Below, one piece after another: positions 8,658 through 16,355 of a stretch of 31,828 nt of DNA. The stretch's first letter is position 1. Each line of letters opens with the position of its first letter. The translations under genes were made by a program, and so were the position numbers. The notes below the pieces were generated by a model that was given only the letters and a program-made list of their open reading frames with translations, was not told the origin of the DNA and made no database searches. Source of the DNA: JBECKX01 sp964468475 (GTDB lineage Bacteria > Zixibacteria > MSB-5A5 > CAIYYT01); NCBI GenBank assembly GCA_964468475.1, contig CAYXUL010000035.1, forward strand, positions 1 to 31,828. Reading direction: 5' to 3'.

Positions 8658-8835
8658 AAATTCTCTTCGGTTAAAGTGCGGGATAGATCGCCCCACCCGA
8701 TCCATATTTACGCTGTTAAGTAGTTGCGGCAATTAAAGGTAGAAGAGGTCTTCAAGCAACCGAAAAGTTCCTTGTGCCTGCGTGAAATGGGTTTCATTCT
8801 CAATTCGCGAGTCGATTCATCCGATCTCTAGTAAT

Positions 8836-9006
8836 ATGCATAATAAGACCCTCATATACATCGGGATGACAATCGGCTCAACGGCGGGTGGGTTTCTGCC
8901 GGCGCTGTGGGGCGGCAGCTATTTCTCCCTGGCAGGGCTCTTCCTTAGCGCTGTCGGTGGTATCGCCGGTATCTGGCTGGGATTCAAAGTAGGGCAGTCG
9001 ATCTAG
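8836..9006 (+). CDS. small membrane protein, two helices
   Basis: A 56-residue protein beginning MHNKTLIYIGMTIG with two glycine-rich hydrophobic segments, about 6-22 and 27-50, separated by WGGSY. It resembles the small GlsB/YeaQ-like or hypothetical two-helix inner-membrane proteins, but I cannot assign a family with certainty. Start choice is uncertain: an in-frame GTG at 8782 would add 18 residues, and neither start has a clear Shine-Dalgarno. Translation past the stop is blocked by TAG at 9004-9006. It lies between a divergent kinase and a peptidase with its own promoter. Confidence 0.6.
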   Translation: MHNKTLIYIGMTIGSTAGGFLPALWGGSYFSLAGLFLSAVGGIAGIWLGFKVGQSI

Positions 9007-9098
9007 GCTGACCCGGCTTCTTTTCCGCATCTGGAAAAAAGGGAAGGCACTTCCTGACTGATATCAGAACTACGCCTGACTCCGAGCATTCAACCTCC

Positions 9099-9127
9099 TT
9101 GACACATACCGCTTGATTGGTTAAGAT
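9099..9127 (+). promoter_or_regulatory. sigma-70 type promoter before the M3 peptidase
   Basis: TTGACA at 9099-9104 (perfect -35) and TAAGAT at 9122-9127, with 17 bases between them. The start would fall near 9134, about 70 bases before the peptidase ATG. It probably drives both the peptidase and the HAD gene behind it. Confidence 0.6.
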
Positions 9128-9203
9128 CAGTACCTCAATTAATTCCCGTGCCCACGGCCCAGGTACCACCGTACTCGCATTCGAAGCCAAGGAGTCTATA
9201 ACC

Positions 9204-11036
9204 ATGACCACAGCGATAAAAGAAAAATCAGCGGCCAAAGCCGCCCCCAGTTGGGATCTGGAAGTGCTCTTCCCCGGAGGAAGCAACTCCAGCGAATTCC
9301 GCGAGTTTATCGACAATATCCACCGCGGTCTGGAAGAACTAACTAATGGCTTCGCCGCTCTTCCCGTCAAGCTGACTCCTGAGAATGTCGCGACCTATCG
9401 AGATATGATCCTGCTGTTCCAGCAAGTGGCTTTGAACCTGCACACTGCGCATTCGTTCGCCACCTGTCTCATCAGTCAGAACACCAGGGACTCCAAAGGT
9501 TATCAGCTCGTTGACCAGGCCGACGCTATGATAGGCAAGTGGCAGCAGCTCAGGAGCAAGCTGGAAGCACGCCTTGCCGAGCAGGATGATAAGAGCTGGG
9601 AGATGCTCCTCGATGAGAAAGAAATGCAACCGATTAGCTTCAAGCTCGAGGAGATGCGCCGCGACGCCGCGGAGAAGATGCCTCCGGAAATGGAGGACCT
9701 GGCGCTCGAGCTGGCAATCAACGGCTACCACGGCTGGTCGCGGCTGTACGACAAGCTCTCGGGCGAGATCGAGGTTGAATGGGAGGAAGACGGCGACAAA
9801 AAGACCCTCTCGATCGGCCAGCTAAACAGTCGCCTGCAAAGCAAGGATCGCGAAATACGCCAGCGGGCGTTTGACAAGTACGAGGAAGCCTGGAAGAAGG
9901 AAGCGACGTTGTGCGCGACCGCTCTCAACTATCAGGCAGGCTTTCGCCTGTCGCTCTATAGTCGTCGTGGCTGGACCTCGGCGCTGTACGAACCGCTGAA
10001 GATGAATCGCCTGAAGCAGGAGTCGCTGGAAGCGATGTGGGCTGCCACGCGCACGGTGATGCCAAGACTCAGCAAGTATGTAGATGCCAAGAAGAAGCTA
10101 TTGGGTATCGACAAGATGATGTGGCACGATCAATCGGCCCCTGTCGGTCAGGTGGAGATTAAGTTCACCTATGATGATGCCGCTAACTTCATCGTCAATC
10201 ATCTCGCCGGCTTCTCGCAGGAAATGGCTGATTTCTCAAAGATGGCGATCGAGAAGAGATGGATCGAGGCCGAGGATCGTTCCGGCAAAGCAGACGGCGG
10301 CTTCTGCACCGGTCTGACCGCCAAGGGGCAGACACGTATCTTCATGACTTACACCGACGATTTTAACAGCATGGCGACACTGGCACACGAGTTGGGCCAT
10401 GCCTATCATCATTCAGTGCTGAAGGACGAGCCGTACCTGGTACAGGACTATCCAATGGGGCTGGCGGAAACCGCCTCCATTTTCAACGAATTGCGGGTTG
10501 CCGATGCTGCACTGCGTGAAGTTGAATCTGATCAGCAACGGCTGATGTTGCTCGATCAAACGCTGCAGCAGCCGCTGATCCTCTTCTGCAACATCTATGC
10601 GCGCTACCTGTTCGATAAGTGGTTCTATGAAGAGCGCGCGAAAGGAACGGTCGCCAAGGAGCGCCTTACCGAGCTGATGATTCAGGCTCAAAAGGAGGCC
10701 TTTGCCGGCATGCTTGATCCGCAGGCTGGTTATCATCCGCATTTCTGGGCCTCGAAGCTTCACTTCTACTTCACCGAAGTGCCCTTCTATAACTTCCCGT
10801 ACACCTTCGGCTATCTGTTTGCCGGTGGCGTGTATGATGCCGCAATGAAAGAAGGGAAGTCGTTTGCACCGAAGTACCGTGCGCTGTTGCAGGATACCGG
10901 CCGCATGACGACCGAGGAAGTCGCCCACAAACATCTCGGTGTGGACCTGACAAAGGACGATTTCTGGAAGACAGCCGTGGAAAGGTCGGTTGTGTACGTT
11001 GATGAATTCGTCAAACTGGCCGATCAGTTATCGTGA
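9204..11036 (+). CDS. M3 family oligoendopeptidase (PepF/thimet type)
   Basis: Cytoplasmic zinc metallopeptidase that trims short peptides. The 610-residue protein has the zinc motif HELGHAYHH at 395-403 (ligands H395 and H399, catalytic E396). The third ligand is probably E422 in PMGLAETASIFNE. An oligopeptidase F N-terminal helical region precedes it, and the C-terminal part has FYNFPYTFGYLFAGGVY, also typical of the family. There is no signal peptide. ATG 9204 follows AAGGAG at 9 bases; the longer frame from 9117 overlaps the promoter. The HAD gene begins 22 bases after its stop, so the two are probably one transcript. Length fits the family (about 590-610). Confidence 0.95.
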   Translation: MTTAIKEKSAAKAAPSWDLEVLFPGGSNSSEFREFIDNIHRGLEELTNGFAALPVKLTPENVATYRDMILLFQQVALNLHTAHSFATCLISQNTRDSKGYQLVDQADAMIGKWQQLRSKLEARLAEQDDKSWEMLLDEKEMQPISFKLEEMRRDAAEKMPPEMEDLALELAINGYHGWSRLYDKLSGEIEVEWEEDGDKKTLSIGQLNSRLQSKDREIRQRAFDKYEEAWKKEATLCATALNYQAGFRLSLYSRRGWTSALYEPLKMNRLKQESLEAMWAATRTVMPRLSKYVDAKKKLLGIDKMMWHDQSAPVGQVEIKFTYDDAANFIVNHLAGFSQEMADFSKMAIEKRWIEAEDRSGKADGGFCTGLTAKGQTRIFMTYTDDFNSMATLAHELGHAYHHSVLKDEPYLVQDYPMGLAETASIFNELRVADAALREVESDQQRLMLLDQTLQQPLILFCNIYARYLFDKWFYEERAKGTVAKERLTELMIQAQKEAFAGMLDPQAGYHPHFWASKLHFYFTEVPFYNFPYTFGYLFAGGVYDAAMKEGKSFAPKYRALLQDTGRMTTEEVAHKHLGVDLTKDDFWKTAVERSVVYVDEFVKLADQLS

Positions 11037-11058
11037 GGATAAACTGAAGGACGAATTG

Positions 11059-11862
11059 ATGACCAGGACCAAAGTGGCTCACGAGGCGTTGGACGTGCCG
11101 GAAGATCGCGTCAACACAGCCGTTCTCTGCGACATGGACGGCGTCATTATCTGGGACAACAAACTTATAACGGGGGCCAAGAAGTTTGTGGAAGGCCTGA
11201 TGGCCGACGAGACGCCATTCCTGTTCATTACCAACTACCCCTCGCTGACCCCGGCCGACCTGGCGCATCGCCTGAAGAAGGCGGGTCTGGACGTTCCCCC
11301 GGAAAATTTCTATACCTCCGCGATGGCAACAGCCACTTTTCTAAAGAGTCAGGGCGCAGGCGATAAAGTCTTTGTTGTCGGGGAAGGGGCGCTTACCCAT
11401 GCACTTTACGAACAAGGATTTACGATCACCGATCAGGATCCTGATTTCGTGGTGATCGGCGAAACGCGCTCTTATAATTTCGAGATGGTAGAGAAATCGA
11501 TCAAATTGATCCGGAAGGGCGCTAGATTCATCGCCACCAATCCGGACGTCTCCGGGCCCTCGGGCTTTCCCTCCTGCGGTGCGCTGACCTCGCCGATCGA
11601 AAAAGTCACCGGAAACAAACCCTTTTATGTCGGCAAACCGAATCCTTACATGATGCGAGCGGCCCTGCGGCGGATCAATTCTCATTCGGAAAATACGGTC
11701 ATGATCGGCGATAACATGGAAACCGATATTATCGCCGGTATCCAGGCGGGAATGGAAACCATCCTGGTTCTCTCCGGGGTGACCGGAATCGACGACATCG
11801 ACCGCTACCCCTATCGCCCCAACCGCGTGCTGGCGAATGTCGGAGAAATCGACAAACTCTAA
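11059..11862 (+). CDS. NagD-like HAD superfamily (subfamily IIA) phosphatase
   Basis: Haloacid-dehalogenase-type hydrolase that removes phosphate from a small metabolite such as a sugar or nucleotide phosphate; the real substrate is not evident. The 267-residue protein has motif I CDMDGVI with nucleophile D25 and acid D27, motif II FITNYPS, a motif III region with YVGKPNPYMM, and motif IV GDNMETDIIAG. The insert between motifs II and III is a C2 cap of the NagD/AraL kind. Motif II usually reads FVTNNSS; here it is FITNYPS. ATG 11059 follows GAAGGA at 7 bases. It sits 22 bases behind the M3 peptidase and is probably co-transcribed. Confidence 0.88.
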   Translation: MTRTKVAHEALDVPEDRVNTAVLCDMDGVIIWDNKLITGAKKFVEGLMADETPFLFITNYPSLTPADLAHRLKKAGLDVPPENFYTSAMATATFLKSQGAGDKVFVVGEGALTHALYEQGFTITDQDPDFVVIGETRSYNFEMVEKSIKLIRKGARFIATNPDVSGPSGFPSCGALTSPIEKVTGNKPFYVGKPNPYMMRAALRRINSHSENTVMIGDNMETDIIAGIQAGMETILVLSGVTGIDDIDRYPYRPNRVLANVGEIDKL

Positions 11863-12046
11863 GTTTTTCGCCGCCAGGAAACAGGATATCTTACACCATC
11901 TAAGTCTCCCAACGACAATCATTTTCCGCTTTCGCGGAGTATTAAAACTATTTTCCTAAGTCTATTAGTGCTAAAGATTTTCACGAAAAAATCGATAGAT
12001 TTTAGTGATAATCGTAGTAAACACGACAAATTTTTATTGGTTTTTG
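11863..12046. other. AT-rich spacer upstream of the cytochrome operon
   Basis: No gene seen. A weak hairpin TCCGC-TTTC-GCGGA at 11925-11938 lacks a T-run and is a poor terminator for the HAD gene. At 11976-12003, GATTTT, AAAATC and GATTTT alternate, so that the middle arm can pair with either flank. This could be a binding site or a chance feature of AT-rich DNA. Confidence 0.45.
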
Positions 12047-12075
12047 TTGACATTCATATGACGTTATTGTAAACT
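12047..12075 (+). promoter_or_regulatory. promoter of the porin-cytochrome operon
   Basis: Perfect -35 TTGACA at 12047-12052, 17-base spacer, -10 TAAACT at 12070-12075. Predicted start is near 12082, about 110 bases before the first cytochrome gene. A TGACT/AGTCA inverted repeat (12075-12091) overlaps the end of the -10 box. Confidence 0.65.
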
Positions 12076-12100
12076 GACTGCCACGGAGTCACAGTTTGTA

Positions 12101-12118
12101 TTGTGATTAATTTCACAA
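12101..12118. promoter_or_regulatory. CRP/FNR-superfamily type operator
   Basis: TTGTGATTAATTTCACAA is a perfect 18-base palindrome and fits the CRP half-site pattern TGTGA-N6-TCACA exactly. It is centred about 28 bases downstream of the predicted start, where a bound regulator would more likely repress this promoter. It could instead activate an unseen promoter further down. Regulators of this superfamily often respond to oxygen, nitric oxide, redox state or cyclic nucleotides, which suits a respiratory operon. Confidence 0.6.
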
Positions 12119-12190
12119 GAGTAGAGGAGCATTGGATATCCGTTTTTTTAAGGCTGAAACATGGACTATTTGCTCATAGAAGAGGTTGGT

Positions 12191-13129
12191 ATGAAAAATA
12201 AAATAAAGAGTGAGATGAGGCGAATTCTCACGCGGGCACCTTTGATAATCGCAGCATTGCTTTTGTTCGCCCTACCGGCCTTCGCGCAGGATGATGGCGC
12301 GGCATGTCTCGATTGTCACGACGATGTTGCAGACGGTTTGGTCGGCACCACCCACCAGTTGACCAACGGCAAGATCAACGGCATACAGATCGAGTGCACC
12401 AGCTGCCACAAGAATTTCAAGGAACACCTTGAGGATGCTATGGAGCATCATCCCTCGCGGCCGGATACCTTAAGCATGCTGGCGGCGGCGCAGCTTTGCG
12501 GCAGTTGCCACGTGACCGCGCATCAGACCGCCATGGTCTCGACGGATCCGCATTCCCGGGCGGAGCTGAACTGTTTCAGCTGCCACAAGATCCACGACAA
12601 CAAGAACCGCTACCTGCTGAAGGATGACAAAGACGATTACTGCACCAGCTGCCACACTAATGTCAAGGCCGAGTTCAGTCAGCGCTCTTCCCATCCGCTC
12701 GAATCAGGAAACATCCGCTGTATCGACTGTCATCATCAGGACAGCCGCAAGGATCATCAATTGACAAAAGGATTTGACTGGACCTGCCAGGAATGCCATA
12801 CCGACTACGCCGGTCCTTATCTCTACGAGCACCCGGTGGTCTACAACCACCTGGTCAACGGCGGCGGTTGCACCGAGTGCCATAATCCGCACGGCTCACC
12901 CAATGAACGCCTGCTGGCGCAACCCGGAAACGGCGTTTGTGAGCAGTGCCATGGCATTCCGCCGTTGCATTTGACCATGCACGCCGGCCTCGGCGCGAAG
13001 GTCAACTGCGTCAATTGCCATACTGATTTTCACGGATCGAATGACAACAAGTATTTCCTCGATCCGATGTTAGGAACAACTTTCTTCGCCAACTGCTATC
13101 AGTCAGGCTGTCACGACAATGTGCGCTAA
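12191..13129 (+). CDS. periplasmic multiheme cytochrome c, MtrA/DmsE-like
   Basis: Electron carrier expected to sit in or against the outer-membrane barrel encoded next. The 312-residue protein has a signal peptide (core APLIIAALLLFALPAFA, cut near AQDD). It has ten CxxCH sites, at about 39, 69, 103, 128, 151, 177, 199, 227, 250 and 273. An eleventh possible site, CYQSGCH at 302-308, is of CX4CH form. Many additional His can serve as distal ligands. Size and even heme spacing match decaheme DmsE/MtrA proteins (about 330 residues). ATG 12191 follows GAAGAGG and begins a normal signal peptide; an in-frame ATG lies at 12161. Its TAA overlaps the AAGGAGG ribosome site of the barrel gene, implying coupled translation. 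Whether the CX4CH site carries heme is unknown. Confidence 0.92.
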   Translation: MKNKIKSEMRRILTRAPLIIAALLLFALPAFAQDDGAACLDCHDDVADGLVGTTHQLTNGKINGIQIECTSCHKNFKEHLEDAMEHHPSRPDTLSMLAAAQLCGSCHVTAHQTAMVSTDPHSRAELNCFSCHKIHDNKNRYLLKDDKDDYCTSCHTNVKAEFSQRSSHPLESGNIRCIDCHHQDSRKDHQLTKGFDWTCQECHTDYAGPYLYEHPVVYNHLVNGGGCTECHNPHGSPNERLLAQPGNGVCEQCHGIPPLHLTMHAGLGAKVNCVNCHTDFHGSNDNKYFLDPMLGTTFFANCYQSGCHDNVR

Positions 13130-13139
13130 GGAGGCAAAA

Positions 13140-14699
13140 ATGAGGAATACAGGAATTATTGTAGTCGCCCTGGTGGTGATGCTGATTGCCTCCGGTTCCG
13201 CGCTTGCCGCCGGCGGCAATGGCGATCTCAAGGCTGGTTATACCTTTCTCAACCAGAAGGGCAACCAGTCGATGAATCATTCGACCTTCAATGTCTACGA
13301 AGGCGCTGCGTTATCACTGGAAGGATTTCGGTACCTGTTCGACAACGGTATCGTGGCCCGCGCCGACCTCAAGAACATTGTGCGTAACAACCGCAATCTC
13401 ACTGCTTCGCTGTTCAAGCGGGGCGTCTTCGATCTGCGGCTGTCGCACGACAAGTACCGCCGCGTCTATTCGTTCAACGGTGGCAGCTTTACCCGCCGTC
13501 AGACCACGCGCGCCCAACTCGCGGTCCATCCCACGGATTTTCTTGAGTTGAGCGGCGGCGGTGGCTATATGAAACGCGCGGGCAACATGGAAGACCTGTT
13601 CAACCCAACGAACATTCCCGAACAGACTGAGGTTGATTACCACCGCACTTTCTACAACGCCGGTATCAAGTTCAATCATAAGGACTCTCAGGTACGCGCT
13701 GAGTACCGCGGCGCCCAGTTCCGCGATAATCTCCAGTCGATGCGTGATCAGAACCGTTTTGAATTCCGTACCGACGCCTACATCACGGTGCCGAAATACG
13801 AGTTCATTCATTTGCTGGGGGGCTTCCGCCGCTATGTTACCGAGCAGGATTCCAGCAAGTTCGGAATCAGATCGAATCGCGGCTGGGGTGGCGGCATCAT
13901 TGAATTGCCGCAGGGATTCTCGGTCAAATATATCGGCATGCTCGACCGCACCGCCTCCGACTCTGATTTTGTCGCGACCGACAATATGAGCCATGCTGGT
14001 TATGTCAGCTACGACAATCCTACTCACTGGGGCGCGACCGTCGGCTACCAATACGATGTCAACGACGACTTCGAAGATGAAGTCCGCGCCAACTCATTCT
14101 ACGCTTCAGCCTGGGTGAAGCCACACCCCTACTGGGAGGTTCGCGCCGAACAGGGTCATCGTAGTGAGGATATCCACGATGGCGTTCGTCTGGTCGGACC
14201 GGAGAATCGCCAGCGCTACATGGGTCAGGTGAGTTTCCGCAAGCCCGAGGTCGGATCTTTCCGCATAAAGTGGGACGGCAACATTCGCAAGAATGACGAC
14301 ATCAGCGCCAAGGTCAACCGCAACCGGGTGACTCTCGGAGGCACGCTGACGCTGAAGAAGTACGGCTGGCTCAGCGGCGGTTACTCATTCAGCACCGGCA
14401 AGTATGAAAACAGCGCCGGCACTTTCGAGTTCAACGACCATCTGCTTTACGGTGATTTCACCACCATCGAGTATCGCGACATCGTTCTGAGCGCCGGTGG
14501 GCAATACTACCGCAGCAAGAAGGACCTTGATGTCGAGCACTTCAACGTGCGTTTTTCAGCCGTTTATCGGCTTTACAAAAATATCAAGCTGGAGGCCAAG
14601 TACAGCGCATACAACTTTGACGATCTGCTGTTCTTCGACAACCAGTACTATACAGCCAACATTGTGGAAGTGAACTTAATTGATGCTTTAAGCTTCTAA
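13140..14699 (+). CDS. outer-membrane beta-barrel, MtrB/PioB-like porin of the conduit
   Basis: Probable barrel that sheathes the multiheme cytochrome across the outer membrane. The 519-residue protein has a signal peptide (MRNTGIIVVALVVMLIASGSALA). It then shows alternating hydrophobic and aromatic stretches with charged turns and ends in Phe (VNLIDALSF), the C-terminal signal used by outer-membrane proteins. Repeated strand-like segments include WGATVGYQYDV, VTLGGTLTLKKYGWLSGGYSF and DIVLSAGGQYY. It has no cysteine at all, whereas Shewanella MtrB has an N-terminal CXXC. It is also shorter than MtrB (about 700). Identification rests mainly on its place between two multiheme cytochromes; another barrel type is possible. 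ATG 13140 lies 5 bases after AAGGAGG. Confidence 0.82.
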   Translation: MRNTGIIVVALVVMLIASGSALAAGGNGDLKAGYTFLNQKGNQSMNHSTFNVYEGAALSLEGFRYLFDNGIVARADLKNIVRNNRNLTASLFKRGVFDLRLSHDKYRRVYSFNGGSFTRRQTTRAQLAVHPTDFLELSGGGGYMKRAGNMEDLFNPTNIPEQTEVDYHRTFYNAGIKFNHKDSQVRAEYRGAQFRDNLQSMRDQNRFEFRTDAYITVPKYEFIHLLGGFRRYVTEQDSSKFGIRSNRGWGGGIIELPQGFSVKYIGMLDRTASDSDFVATDNMSHAGYVSYDNPTHWGATVGYQYDVNDDFEDEVRANSFYASAWVKPHPYWEVRAEQGHRSEDIHDGVRLVGPENRQRYMGQVSFRKPEVGSFRIKWDGNIRKNDDISAKVNRNRVTLGGTLTLKKYGWLSGGYSFSTGKYENSAGTFEFNDHLLYGDFTTIEYRDIVLSAGGQYYRSKKDLDVEHFNVRFSAVYRLYKNIKLEAKYSAYNFDDLLFFDNQYYTANIVEVNLIDALSF

Positions 14700-14711
14700 G
14701 AGGAGGTTAAG

Positions 14712-15815
14712 ATGAAAGGATTGAAAATTCTGGCGGTGTTGTTGCTGATTGCGGCAGTCTTATTGGCGACGGGCTGCGAACGTAAGATCGTTAACGAGGC
14801 TGCAAATAGCAGCAGCGCGGATCAGAACCTTGCCGGCTGTTTTGCCTGCCACGGAGAGTTGGCCCTGAATGGCGCCATCATGACGGCGCAGGGGGAATGG
14901 GCGAATTCCGTGCACGCGTCCGGAGACAGAGTTGACTACACCAACCGTGACGCTCCGAATGACTGCGCCAATTGCCACGATCATCAGGGCTTCATTGCCG
15001 CTATCGGTCAATCTGACCTTGAGCCGGCTTATGAATACCCGGGAGCAATCCACTGCTTCACCTGCCATGCTCCTCACACCAACGGCGACATGAGACTGAG
15101 AACAACCGAAGCTGTTACGCTGCTTGACGGCAGCACCTTTGACCACGGCGAGGGAAATCTGTGCGCCCATTGCCATCATTCTCGTGTAGTCGGCACCGAT
15201 ATCACCGATAACTTCAATGTGTCAAGTTCTCACTGGGGACCGCACCATGGCCCACAGGGTGACGTGATTAACGGTACCGGTGGTTATGAGTACGCGGGTG
15301 TGAACTACACCAGCTCGCCGCATAAGAGCGTTGTAACTAACGCCTGCGTGGGCTGCCACATGGCACAAGAAGAGATTATGGACGGTTACAAAGTAGGCGG
15401 CCATAGCTGGAACATGGAAGACGCAGAAACCGGAACCAATATGGCTGCTGGTTTGTGCGGTGCCACCGACTGTCATGGCAGTACTGTCAAAGACTACGAT
15501 TTCACAGCCGATATGGACTATGATGGTAATGGCGAGATTGAGGGCTTTCAAACTGAGTTTGACGGTATCCATGAGCACCTCGGTGAACTGCTTGTCAATG
15601 CTGGAGTGCTGACTGCTTCGGGCAGCCCTAAGACCGGCGTGATCGCAGACGGCGGCGTCGCAGGCGCGCTGTTTAACTACTTGATGACTGAGGAAGATCG
15701 CTCGCACGGCGTGCATAACTTCAACTACGAACGCGAGTTGCTCGAGTCATCGATTAACTATCTGGAATCGCAGGCTAAGCAGGGTGATTTAGTAGCTAGT
15801 TCGAGCCACAAGTAA
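14712..15815 (+). CDS. hexaheme lipoprotein cytochrome c
   Basis: Probable cell-surface terminal cytochrome of the conduit. In the 367-residue protein the signal ends LLATGC, a lipobox, so C22 would be lipidated. It has five CxxCH sites at about 43, 85, 115, 151 and 212, and a CX4CH site, CGATDCH, at 249-255. After the hemes comes DMDYDGNGEIEG near 267-278, an EF-hand-like calcium loop. Near the end SHGVHNFNYERELLESS (331-347) resembles the C-terminal motif of several multiheme families. The protein lacks the size and heme number of MtrC/OmcA (ten hemes), so it would be a different outer partner. AGGAGG lies 5 bases before the ATG and the gene starts 12 bases after the barrel. A terminator follows. 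Confidence 0.9.
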   Translation: MKGLKILAVLLLIAAVLLATGCERKIVNEAANSSSADQNLAGCFACHGELALNGAIMTAQGEWANSVHASGDRVDYTNRDAPNDCANCHDHQGFIAAIGQSDLEPAYEYPGAIHCFTCHAPHTNGDMRLRTTEAVTLLDGSTFDHGEGNLCAHCHHSRVVGTDITDNFNVSSSHWGPHHGPQGDVINGTGGYEYAGVNYTSSPHKSVVTNACVGCHMAQEEIMDGYKVGGHSWNMEDAETGTNMAAGLCGATDCHGSTVKDYDFTADMDYDGNGEIEGFQTEFDGIHEHLGELLVNAGVLTASGSPKTGVIADGGVAGALFNYLMTEEDRSHGVHNFNYERELLESSINYLESQAKQGDLVASSSHK

Positions 15816-15849
15816 ATCCCTTTTCTAAACTAGTGTCGTAGCACTTTTG

Positions 15850-15884
15850 AACCTCCGGGTCACGGATGACCCGGAGGTTTTTTT
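15850..15884 (+). terminator. intrinsic terminator of the cytochrome operon
   Basis: A perfect 13-base stem (AACCTCCGGGTCA and TGACCCGGAGGTT) with loop CGGA, followed by five more T. It closes the three-gene operon. Confidence 0.93.
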
Positions 15885-15955
15885 GAGCGGAAATTGTCAT
15901 GTGGAATCGCCGCATTCATAGAGGGTGCCTCGACAAGTCGGAATGAGTGTTCGGG

Positions 15956-16030
15956 ACGATGAAGACACACCCCGTCCCCGATTCCGACACATCGGAAATC
16001 GGGGCCACCCCTCTTGATAGAGGGGAATTC
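15956..16030 (+). repeat. modular hairpin repeat, family B copy (plus orientation)
   Basis: Framework GAAGACACACCCCGTCCCCG, then an inner hairpin TTCCGA-CACA-TCGGAA (15982-15997), then AATCGGGGCC, then CCCCTCT-TGAT-AGAGGGG (16008-16025). The same framework with a different inner hairpin recurs inverted at 16231-16305. Confidence 0.85.
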
Positions 16031-16032
16031 GT

Positions 16033-16097
16033 GGTGCGCGGCGGCCGTCTTCGCCTGCCACGAATTAAGGCTACTGGAGGAGGGCGGCTGTTAGCCA
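16033..16097 (+). repeat. dispersed repeat family C, copy 1
   Basis: Shares GTGCGCGGC, CGTC, TCGCCTG, TTAA and CGGCTG in the same order and spacing with 18049-18113. It directly follows the family B copy. Reading frames across it are not supported as genes. Between it and 16230 I see only a weak GTTAC/GTAAC inverted repeat near 16199-16221. Confidence 0.7.
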
Positions 16098-16230
16098 TGA
16101 TCTTTGTGATTGTAGTGCGCAGCGGGAGTTAAATGCGATACGTGGCAGTTCTCCTGCGGGGCAATGTAGTCTTGAATTCGATGCAACCCGGGCAAGTTGT
16201 TACTTACCCCTACGAGGTAACGGCACGACT

Positions 16231-16328
16231 AAAATCCCCTCTCGTAAGAGGGGTGGCCGCGATTCCTCCGCTTTGCGGAGGATCGGGGACGGGGTGTGTC
16301 TTCCTTCTCCTGGCACGCGCAGCGTGCC
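16231..16328 (-). repeat. modular hairpin repeat, family B inverted copy, plus adjoining hairpin
   Basis: Read on the minus strand it gives GAAGACACACCCCGTCCCCG, an inner hairpin CCTCCGC-AAA-GCGGAGG (16265-16281), AATCGCGGCC and CCCCTCT-TACG-AGAGGGG (16236-16253). A separate hairpin GGCACGC-GCA-GCGTGCC lies at 16312-16328, followed by CCTAC. The island sits between the ends of convergent genes. Confidence 0.85.
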
Positions 16329-16355
16329 CCTACGTTACTAATCTTCCAGGGTGCT

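Noticed and set aside
9007..9045. TTTTCC/GGAAAA hairpin after the small membrane gene as a terminator
   Set aside because: Stem of six mostly A-T pairs and no T-run after it on the plus strand.
13314..14051. 245-codon minus-strand frame opposite the barrel gene
   Set aside because: Shadow of a real coding region; no start signal and no recognisable domain.
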